A stretch of 64,000 nt of DNA, from assembly GCF_040958095.1 (NCBI RefSeq), contig NC_091208.1, forward strand, positions 6,293,193-6,357,192, written 5' to 3'. The DNA is from Procambarus clarkii. Lineage: Eukaryota > Arthropoda > Malacostraca > Decapoda > Cambaridae. The position numbers and the translations under genes were made by a program. Below are positions 9,557 to 21,765 of this stretch, piece by piece (position 1 is the first letter of the stretch; the number at the start of each line of letters is the position of its first letter). Under the pieces are notes generated by a model. The model worked only from the letters and a program-made list of their open reading frames with translations, made no database searches and was not told the origin of the DNA.

Positions 9557-12500
9557 ATCTACTACTATACTGGGGTATATGCTAGTAGATATTGGGGTAT
9601 TAGGTGTTGGGGTATTAGGTGGTATGTATTAGGATATTGGGGTATGGGGTAGGTGGGGTATCTACTAGCATAAATATGTTCACCCACGAATACAAATTAC
9701 CCGTTAAATTCAGTTAACGACTGTCCGACATCGACTTAGCCGAAAACTTATCCCAAAATACTTAGAAATATTCCACAGACAACTAACATTTACACGCAAC
9801 TTACTATCCCTTAAACCCTTCACTTACTATAGTGACCGACCAATAGCCCTAAGTCCAGAGGATTAACTACACTCTAGCAACAACGCCTCTGACTTAGATT
9901 AATACAACAGGGAATAACAAAACTTAACGTACGCACTTAGCCTAATATGCAAGAAAACGCTAAACACTTGGGAAAAATTTTTTTAACCGGTGATTGAATG
10001 TAAGGGAAAAAAAATTAATCTAGAACAACGCAAATAAACGGAAATTACTTTATAAATTTAAGTATACTTAATTCAAAAATGCACTCGACTTAATCTTATA
10101 ATTGTTCCTACCGGCTCGCCGTACCACACCTAGCCTAGAGGCCACACCATCTAGGTTCCAACAGAGCGACACGCAGCTTTCAGCAACAATTATGACTAGG
10201 GACGACTCAACCTCCACTAAGTGTGCGATCACTTAGTTGTTGAATCGCTGCTAGGTAGGTTACTAGTCCGTCCCTCGGAGGCCGCAACGCCCTTCACGGA
10301 TTACGTTTTTCCTAGCGTTTTGGGTCGTCTAATAACGCCCTCGGACTATCTACTGGCGTCCCACAGATATATCCGCCCCCGACAGCCCTCAAGGAACTGC
10401 TGTTGAGAGTATGGCGGCTCCCAACACCTCTGAATTAATTGCAATGGGTCGAGTATGGTACCCAGTCCAATCAACTCGGAGCGGTCTCCTTTTCAATAAA
10501 TCTATTTTAACAGCCTAATCTTACTAACTAAACCTTAATCATATCAGCCCGCATGACCCAAGATTCGCCAATCCCCACTCAAACGCACTGTTGTGGGGCG
10601 CACTGCTAATCCTGGCCCGCGGCTGTCTCCTTAGCATCCGCGCACGTGTTCGAACGGCTAGACGCGTGAGCCTTTCAACAATTTCAAACAAAATTGTTGA
10701 AACCACCGCTGTGCGCCATTGTAACACGGGTTTGATTGGTACACCGACCCAGTTGTTCCAGCCACACGTGAACCCTTGTCTGTAAAGACCGAGGGGGGAG
10801 GCACGTTACACAAAGCCCTCCCCCCACCAGACCCAGTAACCCATACATCAGTTACTTTGGGGATGAGTGACTGTCCAAGAGTCACCCGGCCGACGCCTCA
10901 CGTCACTAACGAGGTTGTCAGGGCCAGCGAGCTGTCCACATTATAGCAGTCACCGGAGGTGCCATACAACGCCGGGGTAGCTGTCTCGAGATCACCAGTA
11001 CCCACCTGCTGCGTCATCAAGACTGCAGCCATTCCAGCAGTGTTGGAGGAGAGGTCAAGAAATGGAAAGCACGTAGCAGTACTCAAGAATTTCGCCGGAA
11101 GATTAATGATTACGTCATCTGAAGTAACAAGAAAGCGGAAGTAAGGCGGTCACAGGTGGAAGGCACGGTTTCCCTACAGAGTACCGGGACTCGCCAATAG
11201 AAGGTCGCAAAATTGTCTCCTTTGGCCTAAAGTCGGCGGTACGAGGGTATACACAGTTGGTGTTTACGGCCTAGTAACCTGGTGACATCAAGAAACGCCT
11301 GAGATGACGTGAGCAATGATGGAAGACGAGATTCACCTGTTCTGCAAACAAGCAACCCGCCTCTACGACCTTCTGACACCACTCCTGCTAAGAGACACCG
11401 TTGGTACATCCAGTCCTGCTCTGCTGTGGTCATCTGCGACAAGTTTAACATCAAGACTACCGTGTGAACTGTGATTGATACGAAGGCGTGTGGACTGTCG
11501 AGAGCAAGATTAATGGCCGAAGTAACAGTATTCTACAGCTGTCACTTGGCACTCCGCTCTACTACACTCTGTCGTCATTCAGGAGTACCGGATGGGAGTA
11601 CAAGAGGACCAGGTATTGATGTCTACACATGAAGAAGCAAGATCGACACCGTCATCGTCAGCGACTACATTCAGCATCCAGCAGCATCGATTTTTTTTTC
11701 TCGATTACTCAATATGAACAATTGATACAAACAACAAAGTTGGCTCTGAACATCTGTGTAAAGAACATCTGGACACTTTTGTTTAAATGTTGAAAAACAG
11801 AGTTAGAATCAATACTTTTTAAATGTTGAAAAACAGATTTAAAATAATTCTGGTATAATATATGAATTTTACTCTATAAATTGGTCAGTAATCAAAATCG
11901 AAGCCCCTGTGTAATTGTCTCAGCCCAGAACAAACGGTTATGGAAAATTATGTTGTGCTATTTTTTGCAGAATGTTTGAACACAGGAGAGGCGGACCAAT
12001 ATAAACATTGACACTTCTAGTGAGTGAGAACACTTGGCTGTACAGTCGGCTGAAACCTGTGATATAGTATAGGAATTTTTTTTATATTTTTAGATACATG
12101 TAATAAACGTTAGGTGTGTTCCTTAGCATGTCAAGGTTGACATTGATGGGGAGTGGTTAGTACACGGATGTGAGCTTGATAGTTCCGTAGTACGCTCCCG
12201 GATGACTGAAAGTTCAGTCTGAAGATATACTCTAATGTTTGTTTGAGCACGGTGTGGCCGGCTCTAGAGGACACATGGACTTGGCTAGTGAAGAGCCAAG
12301 AGAGTTTAATAGCTAGTTTTTGATGGTAGAGTAGGGGCATGTTATTTAGCTATGTCAGTAAGGATAGGATGTATGTTTCCTGATATTAGAGGATTGCTGT
12401 CAGTTGACAGCTGAGAAATTTATGAAATATGAACATATTTATTATGATGTTGGACTATTATTTGTCAAATTTTATTAGTTAGGTTAGCTTTTGTTTGTGG

Positions 12501-12575
12501 CATGAGTTGAATTGTGGGTTTGGATACTAAACCTCGTGATTTTTTAACAAATTAACAAGGTTTACTAAGTACTTG
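9557..12575 (+). other. Non-coding interior of LARD-like element
   Basis: Three kilobases without a convincing ORF, zinc knuckle, RT or integrase motif on either strand. The interior must hold packaging and reverse-transcription signals if the element is mobilised in trans, but I cannot point to them. Confidence 0.75.
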
Positions 12576-12587
12576 TGCGGGGGAGGT
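12576..12587 (+). promoter_or_regulatory. Polypurine tract of LARD-like element
   Basis: GTGCGGGGGAGGT sits directly before the right LTR, where the plus-strand primer of LTR elements lies. Confidence 0.7.
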
Positions 12588-13832
12588 TGTAACAAACTAG
12601 GCTGTTGTAAGAATTATCCAGAGTGGTTTATCGACAAAAGAGAATGGGAAGCTGAGCCGCATGGTGACCTGACCCCCAGGGGGATTCGCGGTGGAAATAA
12701 CCGACGCTTTGTTCATAGCTGCGTATAATGAATCATCCTATAGTATTCAGTAATTTAGAGAAATTAGCCTTTATTCATTTTGCATTAAAATTGTATTGTA
12801 TAATAGTACTGGATACAATATCAAGAGTATTCTAATTATTGAGTTTAAGTCACCATCAGTGACGTCACGAATCAGATCTAACTTCTAAGGCGGAGTGACC
12901 GGCGGTCATAGGTCAGCAGGGTTGACATGTCTAGTATTTCTCAAAGTTCAATTAACCATTTTGGGGATCGGGAACAGCTCTGCCGTTAGATGTTTGTAAT
13001 TTAATTCAGTAAAATAATTCAACCAGTCTGGATCAATTAAGTACAACAGAGGTTAATTGTTATAACTTAAACCTGGCTAGTAACTTGGTAAAACTTTGAC
13101 TAGGCGGAAGGATACAATGTTCTAGTCTGGGCTAGGCCAGACGAGGACAAATCAGTGTGGAAACGGGAGCAGCGGGGATAAGAGGCCAACCATCTTACCT
13201 CTCCCCAAGACCAGCCCCAACATCTAGAGCTGTGGTCGCCCAAGGTATAGTTGCTATTGTTAATTATAGGGATAGTCTTCTCATTTGCCATTCAGGTCAA
13301 GTAGGGAGTGTTAAAGTGATAGGGAGTGAACATATTTAGATTTTGTTTTAGTTTTCTTTTAATAAATTAAATTTGTTATTAATTTGCATTTTATTGTTTC
13401 CATTTGGTTATGTGTATACTTGTCCTGGTCACGTGGTCCACACGAGGCAGAGTTGTATTGGGCGCCGATTCTAACATCGAATCGGAATTATCATTACCGT
13501 GTAATTTATTCCACACTCAAGGTCATCGTTTATAGTGGGGATCAAGCCCCTAGGTTGATTAATTAGCGTGATCGATCCAGACCTCGATCATTGCTCTGTG
13601 TTACTGGTCTGGTGGTGGCAGCGTAGAGGCGACTCTAGGGTTTTGATCAGAGCCTAGGTCACGTCATACTGGGTGTAGAATCCTAAGTCGGTCAATCGTC
13701 TTAGGACCACGTGGCGTGGAGTTGGCTTTGGTAAAAGTTTTGGAGTCCCTTGGTAGAGAATAAAAAGTAAGAATACGGGTAGAGGGCAAAGAAGGAAGAG
13801 ATAAGAGAGGGAGAACCCGAACCCGTGTTACA
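12588..13832 (+). repeat. Right LTR of LARD-like element
   Basis: 1245 bases, same ends as the left LTR, followed by the CTAC target duplication and the remainder of R2-type copy 2. Confidence 0.92.
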
Positions 13833-13836
13833 CTAC

Positions 13837-13976
13837 GATGCCCTGGTTGGAACATATTATTTCACATTTAGAAGGGTTCAGGGTGAGGCCTAAAACTGCA
13901 CCTTGCTCCTGGATTTTTCTGATGTCCTCCAGGATTGAGTCTTGGGAACCAGCTACGGTACCATCATCCAAGAACC
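13837..13976 (-). pseudogene. R2-type copy 2, separated RT piece
   Basis: Matches 3063-3202 of copy 1, the region leading up to the catalytic FLDDG motif, and stops at AAGAACCA where a (TA)n tract begins. This is the 5' truncation point of copy 2, separated from the rest by the LARD-like insertion. Confidence 0.85.
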
Positions 13977-13997
13977 ATATATTATATATATATATAT

Positions 13998-14383
13998 GTT
14001 GTACCTAGTAGCCAGAACGCACTTCTCAGCCTACTATGCAAGGCCCGATTTGCCTAATAAGCCAAGTTTTCATGAATTAATATATTTTCTCAATTTTTTT
14101 TCTTATGAAATGATAAAGGTACCCATTTCATTATGTATGAGGTCAATTTTTTTTTATTGGAGTTAAAATTAACGTAGATATATGACCGAACCTAACCAAC
14201 CCTACCTAACCTAACCTAACCTATATTTATAGGTTAGGTTAGGTTAGGTAGCCGAAAAAGTTAGGTTAGGTTAGGCTAGGTAGGTTAGGTAGTCGAAAAA
14301 ACATTAATTCATGAAAAGTTGGCTTATTAGGCAAATCGGGCCTTGCATAGTAGGCTGAGAAGTGCATTCTGGCTACTAGGTAC

Positions 14384-14386
<3 letters not shown>
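13998..14386. mobile_element. Palindromic MITE-like element B, copy 2
   Basis: Same inverted ends (GTTGTACCTAGTAGCC / GGCTACTAGGTACGAC) and CCTAA/TTAGG core as copy 1, flanked by TA tracts. It differs from copy 1 by scattered substitutions and small changes in the number of telomere-type units. Confidence 0.8.

Positions 14387-14453
<67 letters not shown>
14387..14453. repeat. (TA)n microsatellite
   Basis: TA tract into which the Gmr1-like LTR element is inserted; the tract resumes beyond its far LTR at 28723. Confidence 0.97.
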
Positions 14454-14456
<3 letters not shown>

Positions 14457-15136
14457 GACGGTAAAGCGTTGGTGTTCGGCTTTTTCAAAAGCTAGGGGCA
14501 GGGCCTCGTCACATAATCAAAAAAAAAGAGAAAAGCTGGTCCTTTCGTCTGTGGTAAGGTAATGGGAAGACACACAAAACACAAGTATATAACAATGAAA
14601 TTTTAATTACTCTAGAAAAACAAGACATGAATAAAGTTAATCACATAAAATATGCAAGATAAGTCAACAAACAAAATAATATGAATAATCACTGGCAAAT
14701 GAAAAGTTACGTTAAGACAAGTGAGTTACAGTGATAGCAAAATAAAATATAAGTAGTGCTGGAATACTGGCTTCGAGCTGCCACCTCCCTTAGTACACGA
14801 AAGCCAAGGCTTAGTCTACCAGCGAGAGATATCAACTGCTTGGAGCACTGAGATATCCTGACGATACTGGCGCACTGCAGCCCAGACGTCGACTTGTGGT
14901 GGAGGCGGAGGGCAGGTGCGACGGGACACCAGCCAATCAGCGACAAGCAGGCAGAGGATGAGCAGTTAGCTGGTTACGGCGGTGGTAGCAGGTGTCACTG
15001 TGCTGGGTACGATTTGCTCTCTGGGCAAAACGTTTGGCGATACTTGGTGGACGTATCTTCTATATTATCTTGTATATTGACGTACTTATGAAGAGAAGAG
15101 CAGGCTCAATCTCTCTTGAAAGAGATTATCGTCACA
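14454..15136 (-). repeat. 3' LTR of Gmr1-like element
   Basis: 683 bases. On the element strand the sequence just before it is GCTTCGGGGGAGAGT, a good polypurine tract (15137-15151). Confidence 0.88.
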
Positions 15137-15662
15137 ACTCTCCCCCGAAGCCTGCGGTTCTGGAAGAAGTTACGTCTTCAGGTGGTGGAGTAATAGGTGG
15201 AGTTGCTTCTACTTCATAAACTATGGAGAGGGCGTCGTCTATGATGTCAGAACCCTTGATATAGCGGATCTCCAGGTTGAAATCTTGTAGATATAAAGCC
15301 CATCGTAGAAGACGCTGGTTAGTGAATTGGGCTTGATGTAAGAGGCAGAGAGGATTGTGGTCTGAGAAGATGGTGGTAGACCTGGGACCTTGTAGGTATG
15401 GAGCAAAGTGCTGGAGATTCAGGACGATGGATAGTAGCTCCTTTTCAATAGTGCTGTAGTTCCTCTGGTGGGGATTCAACTTGTAGCTGTAGTAGCTGAC
15501 AGGTAGAACCTCCTCGCCTCTTTGCTGCATCAGGACACCACCAATGCCGGTACCACTGGCGTCGACATGAAGGACGAAAGGCTTGGTGATATCTGGCGAG
15601 GCGAGAATGGGATTAGAACAGAGGAGGAATTTGAGTTGTTCGAAAGCAACGGTTTGCTGCAT
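15132..15662 (-). pseudogene. RNase H domain of Gmr1-like Pol
   Basis: Contains LHVDASGTGIGGVLMQQ, the NYSTIEKELLSIV helix and FSDHNPL, the three acidic-residue segments of Ty3/gypsy RNase H, followed by RLLRWALYLQDFNLEIRYIKG. The last codons overlap the LTR edge. It is the C-terminal end of the polyprotein, which confirms that integrase is not downstream. A stop at about 15663-15665 separates it from the RT palm/thumb segment. Confidence 0.8.
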
Positions 15663-15665
15663 GGT

Positions 15666-16673
15666 CTAATTATACCGTTGCTTGGGACTGGTTAAAATGA
15701 TTAATGGCGTGGCTACCGTACTAAAATTTCTCACAAACCTACGGTAGTAGGAGGCAAGACCAAGGAAGCGCAGGAGCTGCTTCCTGGTGGTAGGCTGTGG
15801 ATAATGCTGGATGGCTTGAGTGTGTGTGTCTAACGGAGCTAGGCTGCCACTCCCAATTACATGACCCAGATAACGCACTTTACCTTTGGCGAAGGTGGAC
15901 TTGCCCAGGTTGATGGTGAGGCCGGCTGTCAGGAGCTTGGCGAACAGTCGTTGCAGCTGGAGCAGATGTTCGCTTCAGGTGTTGGATGCTACGACGATAT
16001 CATCCAAATAGGCGTACGTGTTATCCAAGCCCTGGATGACGCGGTTGACAGCTCTCTGAAAGGTGGCCGGGGCATTACATAGTCCGAAAGGAAGGCGTTC
16101 ATATCTGAAAAGTCCAAAGGAAGTGATAAAGGCAGATATTTCTTTGGCTCGCTCTGTTAGACACACTTGGTAATACCCCTTAAGCAAGTCCACTTGGGAC
16201 AAGTACTGGGCATTACCAATTGCGTCAAGAATGTCATCTATCCTTGGCAAGGGGTATGCATCCTTGACAGTCACATTATTTAACTTACGGTAGTCAGTGC
16301 AAAGTCACACCTTACCTTGGGGTTTTGGCACCAAGATACAGGGTGAGGCCCAGGGGGACTCACAAGGTGTAGCCAGTCCATGATCCAAGAGGTACTGCAC
16401 CTCAGCACGCATGACTTCCTTCTTGCTAGGGCTGATTCGGAATGAAGGGTTGACGAATCGGCCGGGTGTCAGGGAGCAGTTGGATGTCTTGCTGGGTAAC
16501 ATTACACTCTTGGGGGCCATCTCTGAACAACTCCTGATGTTCTTTGAAGATCTTGACGAGAGGTGCACTATGATTGTCCTGTAAATAGTTGGGAAGATCA
16601 GTAAGGATTTCCGAATTAGAAAGCGCTGACTCCTTGTCAGTGCTTTCGGGAGGAGAAGCAGGGAAGGTCTCAC
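15666..16673 (-). pseudogene. Reverse transcriptase of Gmr1-like Pol, frameshifted
   Basis: Three pieces on the minus strand form one RT. 16305-16673 has the N-terminal finger (EVQYLLDHGLATPCESPWASP). 15975-16274 has YPLPRIDDIL, LSQVDLLKGYYQV, LPFGLCNAPATFQ and the catalytic YLDDIVVA. 15666-15878 has MRYLGHVI and LRFLGLASYYRRFV. Stops or frameshifts near 16290, 15960 and 15663 break the frame, so this copy is dead unless read differently. The motifs are otherwise well kept. Confidence 0.82.
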
Positions 16674-18371
16674 TGTGGATGTATGGCTCTTTAAAGGCAG
16701 AGTAATTAAGCATGACAGTGGGAGGAGTACCGTTATACAGCTTCAGGAGGTTGACGTGGCTCAACTGGGTCTTCCGCAGCCTATCTGGAGTCTCTAGAAC
16801 GTAGTTATGGTTGTTTCTGCACTCCTTGATGCGGTAGGGTCCTGAAAACCTGTTTTGTAAAGGAGAACCTGGGATAGGGAAATAAGCAAGTACGAAGTCT
16901 CCCGGCTTAAATTTCCTTACTTTGCTGGTCTGGTCGTAATGAGTCTTCATCCTCTCCTGTGCTTTCAATAGATTATCTTGGGCAAAACTGTGGACTCTCT
17001 CTAGAATGTGTTGTAGGTTTTGAAGAAACTGGGGCACATTCTGATGCTCACTGAAGGTGGCATCACGTAGAAAGTCTTTGAAACCTTTGAGGGGAGTACG
17101 GCACTTACGTCCGTAGAGCATCTCATAAGAAGATACTCCTAGGGACTCATTGGGAAGACTTCTATATATAGACATTATAAGGTCGATTTGCTTATCCCAA
17201 TTCTTAGAGGTTTCATTACAAAACTTCTTCAGGAGTGCTTTAATAGTCTGATGACTACGCTCAAGAGAACCCTGTGAAGCAGGATGATAGGGGCTGGACA
17301 ATACCTGTTTGATGTTGAACTCCTCCAGTGTCCTTTTGAAGAGATCACTGGTAAAGTTGGTGCCACAGTCGCTCTGAACCTCCCTTGGAAATCCATACTG
17401 GGTGAAGATCTTCAATAAGTGTTTCACAACCGTAGCAGCCGTAATGTTCTTTACTGGAACTGCTATGGGGAATCTGGTGGTAGGACACAGGATGGTTAAG
17501 ATATAGGCGTTACCTGAACTGGTCCGAGGTAAAGGACCAACACAGTCTATAATAAGTCTGTGGAAAGGTTCCGCAGGCACCTGTATGGGAATCAGTGGCG
17601 CTCTGGGAATAGAGATGTTCGGTTTACCTGCCAACTGACATGTATGACACTGTTTGACGTACTGTTTGACGCTATTTACCATACCTGGCCAGTAGTAGTC
17701 TTGACGGATTCCATGGTAAGTCTTGTTAAATCCGTAGTGTGAGAGTGCTCCGTTGGCCAGGTGTAGAATAGTGGGCCGCAGGCTGGCAGGAATCACAAGT
17801 TGTTCGACGTTGGCCCAATCGTCCTCCTCCTTCAGTTTACTGGGTCTATATCTGCGGTAGAGCAACTCGTTCTCTAGGAAGAACCCAGGAATACTGTCGG
17901 GTTGAGTCTCAGGCTGGAAAAATAATGGTGTCAAAGTAAGATCTTCCCTCTGTAACTTACGGAACTCCAACTTGGTCAGACTCAGGGGTAGTTTCTGAGG
18001 GTCTTGAGGGACAGCGGTAGCAGTAGAGTCAGCTGGCTGTGGTCGTGCGGCTTGTGCACGGGTGGTCACTAAAACCGGAGGAGAACCTTCATCACTCTCT
18101 TGAACCTTTGCTGGAACATACTCAAAAATGGGATTATCCATCACAGAGGTACACACCTGGGGTTTGTCCATGACGATCAGGTTGGTCGGTTGCAGGTCTT
18201 CTGCCAAGTCGTTGCCCAGGAGAAGTTGCACTCCAGGCATGGGAAAAGGCTTTTTGCTGATGGCGACTTGGACTTCTCCGCTCAGGAAGGGACAATCCAG
18301 GTGGACTCTGGCGAGAGGATAAGGAGTGGTAGCAGTGAAGTCAGTGATGAAGACAGTTTCTCCGGTGTAGG
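16426..18371 (-). CDS. Protease C-terminus plus integrase of Gmr1-like Pol
   Basis: An open frame of more than 600 aa; it has no true start, being internal to the polyprotein. Numbering from 18240: protease end (LLLGNDLAEDL) at about 6-16; integrase H2C2 finger H160, H168, C198, C201; catalytic core D232 (IIDCVGPL), D291 (SDCGTNFTS) and E327 (QGSLERSHQ) with exactly 35 residues between D291 and E327; a GPY/F-like segment (RFSGPYRIKE) near 460; then the N-terminal part of RT (LFRDGPQECNV) before a frameshift near 16440. The integrase therefore precedes RT in one frame. It would insert the cDNA into host DNA. The integrase part seems intact. Confidence 0.85.
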
Positions 18372-19389
18372 TGTTACGGCCCTCTCGGGTCGCAACCGGG
18401 TTCTTACTCTGATGTTGTTAGAGGAAGGGTATCCAGCCCCAAGCCAGTAGTGGCTTTCAAGGGATGAGATCCGTAACGCAAGTAAATTAAGGGGAAGGGA
18501 AATAAAGTAAAAAACTTAATACTATAATTATTACCATCACCAATAAATATATATAAGAAGATTACACGGGGGGGGGGGGGGGTATAAACACTATTATATA
18601 CACTGTTGTCATTCTTCTGAAGACTCTGGATCTTCACGGTGCTCATGATGCCAAGCTCTCGGTGCTCTCGTGGTCTCACGACGAATCCTTCGGGAATCAT
18701 TGAGTCTACCCCGACCACAGGCCAGCCAAAACACAGTTCCACTGGGGGCACCGTCGTGGAGGCCGTCAACCACAAGTCCAGCAGAAAGCTGGCAGGTTCC
18801 AAATCAGCGACGCTGGTTAGGCCACTCCACGAGCGATACTAGGGTCGCGCCCTAGTCAGGAGCCTCGTGTGATACCACAGATCACTCTCCTTTCCACGAC
18901 ACCCCAGTGGTTAAGCGTCTCCACCAGTCAGTCCCGGGTATGACAATCCTTCAACTGCCGCTTCACAGGCAGGGTAACACCACAGTGTTCATCCGGGGGG
19001 CGACTCACAGCTGCTGCAGCAAACACTTGGTGATGAGATGGCTGCCTTGGGTAGACTGACTCAACTTCCATTACAGCAGTCCCAGGTCGACTCTGTAATC
19101 AGACACGTCATCAGTAACGATTACACATTAGGGCACGTCACTTACCGGCTCAGACCCAAACGCCCACCTATTCACTCCATAGATGGCGTTGCTGTCTGAG
19201 CACCACCTCACCAGAGGTCAGCAGCGGCTGTGTTATGAGCTAATCAGTACTGGAAACTAGCCCTTGTGGCCAGTACACCTCGTCCTCACCAGGTGTCGTC
19301 GTCCATTTGGAGGGGGTTTCGGGAGCTGATCCACAGATGGTGTGATCGTCACTGCTCCAGGCTCGGACGCTGGATTCGGGTCCGTAACA
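18372..19389 (-). repeat. 3' LTR of gag-protease element
   Basis: Contains a run of 16 G at about 18569-18584 and is preceded on the element strand by GGTGGGGAGG, a polypurine tract (19390-19401). Confidence 0.88.
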
Positions 19390-20758
19390 CCTCCCCACCA
19401 AAAAGAATTTGGTTTGGGGTTCTATAAAAGAAAAGACAAACCAAATTAGTACGTGGATACAACTCCACACAGATTCACGTACACTATTAACTGGAATGGT
19501 GAGGCTGTCTTGTCCACAGAACTGTACTACTGGGGAACTCTGGCACAAAGGAAACTTTAAGATGGAAGACGATAATCTGCCTGAAGTAATCTTCCACACT
19601 TCCACTGCGATGTCAAGCAGGGGCATCATCTCATATCTCTCGAGTAAGGATCGATATAAACACGACCTGGGGCGACTCGACACTTCCCTGTGTCGTGGCA
19701 CCGATGATGGCTGGTCACAGATGGCATTTCTGGTGCCAGTCCGGTAGTTCTTCAGGGAGACGGGAACCTGGAATACAGGGGTTGGATTATTTAGAGTGAC
19801 AGCGACAGTCAAATCAGTACTCACAGCATACGCCTCTACTAGGCTCACACCTAGTTCCAACAGGGCTGCTCGTACATCGAGGATGGCATTCGCTCTGCCG
19901 CCGGCAGGTCGATCAACGTTCCGTATAACGCTGCATTTAGGCTCAGCAATCACGCAGGGGGTGTCAACCTGTCGGAAACAGACACTCATATTATCACGTC
20001 TCGTACCTCCTGTATCTACCATCACCTTCCAGGCCCCTTCTTCGACTGCACCACTCACTGTGCACGTCTCCAATCCCTGGGACCTCCTTGCGATGTTCGT
20101 GAGAGCCATCATCTGTCGGGTCGTCCACTGGTCCTTACTGAGAACACACACGAGAACAAAACAAAACACCGCTAAGAAACATTTGGCTAACTTAGGGATA
20201 AGCTTCCTGAGCCTGTCATGTCCATAGCCGGCAATATCCACTAGCCTGGTTTGGACCAAATAGGGCACTAGACCTTTCAAACATACCTCACATACCTCTG
20301 ACGTCTGGGGAATCTCTGGCCGGTTCAATGAACGCTGTACCTTGCCATACCGCAAGTACACATCCGCTTTCGCTCCAGACTCTTTGGTATCCGTGGGTAC
20401 TTTCACACGAGGCCTCTCTTCTTGCTCAGTCGCTTCTGACATCGTAACCGCATGTTCCTCGTCGGGAGAAGATTCAGGAGACTCTGCTATAATGCTGTCG
20501 ATCTGCGGGTGAGAGGACAAATTAAAAATTTTTAAATCCGGGTCTGTCTGTACCTGGATATTACCACTGCCTGCTGTTACCTCAGACCTTGCTGTTCCGG
20601 CTGACTCGTCCGCAACCTTGGGATGATTGTTGCTCCAATCGGTCACCAAGTCGTTGGCTAGTATCACATCAATCCCAGCTATAGGTAGGGTATCGACTAC
20701 TGCCAACGCACATGTGCCACTGAAGTAAGGCGAGTCGAGATGTACCGGCACTAAGGGG
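19240..20758 (-). CDS. Protease C-terminus fused to unrecognised membrane-like protein
   Basis: An uninterrupted frame of about 503 codons. Residues 1-40 (VHLDSPYFSG, IAGIDVILANDL) match the C-terminal half of the gypsy protease domain seen in the neighbouring element. Beyond that I recognise no RT, RNase H, integrase or known Env. Visible features: an acidic linker (about 85-115), CEVC at 154-157, a hydrophobic segment at about 190-205 (CFLAVFCFVLVCVL) that could span a membrane, a VMVDTGGT segment near 243-250 resembling an aspartic-protease active site, several Cys, and a second hydrophobic stretch (IHVLIWFVFSFI) near the C-terminus. The last 50 codons lie inside the 3' LTR. Long openness in a damaged neighbourhood suggests past selection. 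An env-like or accessory role is possible but unproven. Confidence 0.55.
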
Positions 20759-20776
20759 TATTATATAGACTGTGGG

Positions 20777-20833
20777 TTGGTTGGTGTTGTCGTCGTTGAT
20801 CCTTCTCTATGGACAACCCAACCCACAACTCGG
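20777..20833. repeat. Hairpin-forming inverted repeat near solo LTR end
   Basis: GTGGGTTGGTTG at the left and CAACCCAACCCAC at the right are separated by about 30 bases. It lies within 70 bases of the element end, where it could act in RNA 3' structure. Confidence 0.6.
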
Positions 20834-21589
20834 CAGAGTGCTTATATAATAAGGAGATCACCCTTGGCGCTTCTGGCTCTTGGAGAGGGGCTCAACGTCA
20901 CACGTTCAGGGGATGCGGCTCCAACACTTAGCCTCGTTGTCACGTGCACACACCCACTCGAGCCGCTGTGACTCCCCACTCTCTCCTTATGAGATATGAT
21001 CTCCTCAATCCCCCTATGACTTACCAGTATTACCTCCTACCCTGTCCACAGCAGTGGTTCATGGTTCTTCCTCTCTCTCTCTCCTTCTTTACTACCTCCT
21101 GGGAAGCCTCACTAGGACAAGGGCAAACACCAGCAAATTGTGACACATTTACTGAAGAAAGCACATACACGATACATACACACATATAATAATAATGAAT
21201 CCTATACTCTATAATATCACAATCAGGTTGCACTCCAATACCATCAGAACTCTATTATCAGCTTATCAAGTGGTATCCTACCTCCTGGTTCACCACCTGA
21301 TACTATTAACTTCCTCAAGTTGGTCAAGCCTACACACTGTTGCACCATCAGCAAGATAACATATATATATAGAAAACCAGCATTTGAATGCAATAACATA
21401 TACCAGTATAAATGTTCATTGATACTTCAGTATAAAAAAACTCCTTGACGCAAGAATGCCAACAGTCACTCACCTCTCACTGCGTCTTGCACGCTAATGA
21501 CAACCAAACACTATCAACTCCCTACTAGTAATCCACCAGAACTTCCCCTTCCACCTCTGGAAGTTCACTACCCTATTTCTTTAGGTTCT

Positions 21590-21765
21590 TCCGGGCTTCA
21601 CTACCAGGATCCTCTGCAGCTCCTCCAGGCTGCTATCATGAAGTTTCCTTGAGCAACTACGGTGCTTCACCCTTCTGCTAGGCTCCTCCACAGCTCTCTT
21701 GGCTGCTACACCATGAAGTTTCCTCGAGTAACTATGGTGCTTCACCACCTCTACAGAAGCACGTG
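21590..21765. repeat. Diverged tandem repeat of about 75-80 bases
   Basis: Phrases such as atgaagtttcct, gagcaactacggtgcttcac and aggctcctccacagctc recur about twice with changes. It is part of the probable solo LTR. Confidence 0.6.

Larger units (their letters stand above)
8293..13832 (+). mobile_element. Non-coding LTR retrotransposon (LARD-like), very young
   Basis: Two direct LTRs of equal length (1245 bases each, 8293-9537 and 12588-13832) start TGTAACA and end TGTTACA. The element is flanked by the 4-bp duplication CTAC at 8289-8292 and 13833-13836. The uninterrupted site is visible in R2-type copy 1 near 3060. The 3050-base interior has a primer site and a purine tract but no frame longer than about 75 aa and no recognisable Gag or Pol. 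Large LTRs with a non-coding interior fit the LARD class, which depends on proteins from another element. LTR identity points to recent insertion. Confidence 0.9.

Noticed and set aside
19240..20758. Calling the unknown ORF an envelope gene outright
   Set aside because: Hydrophobic segments alone do not show a fusion protein; no signal peptide or furin-type site was seen, so function is left open.
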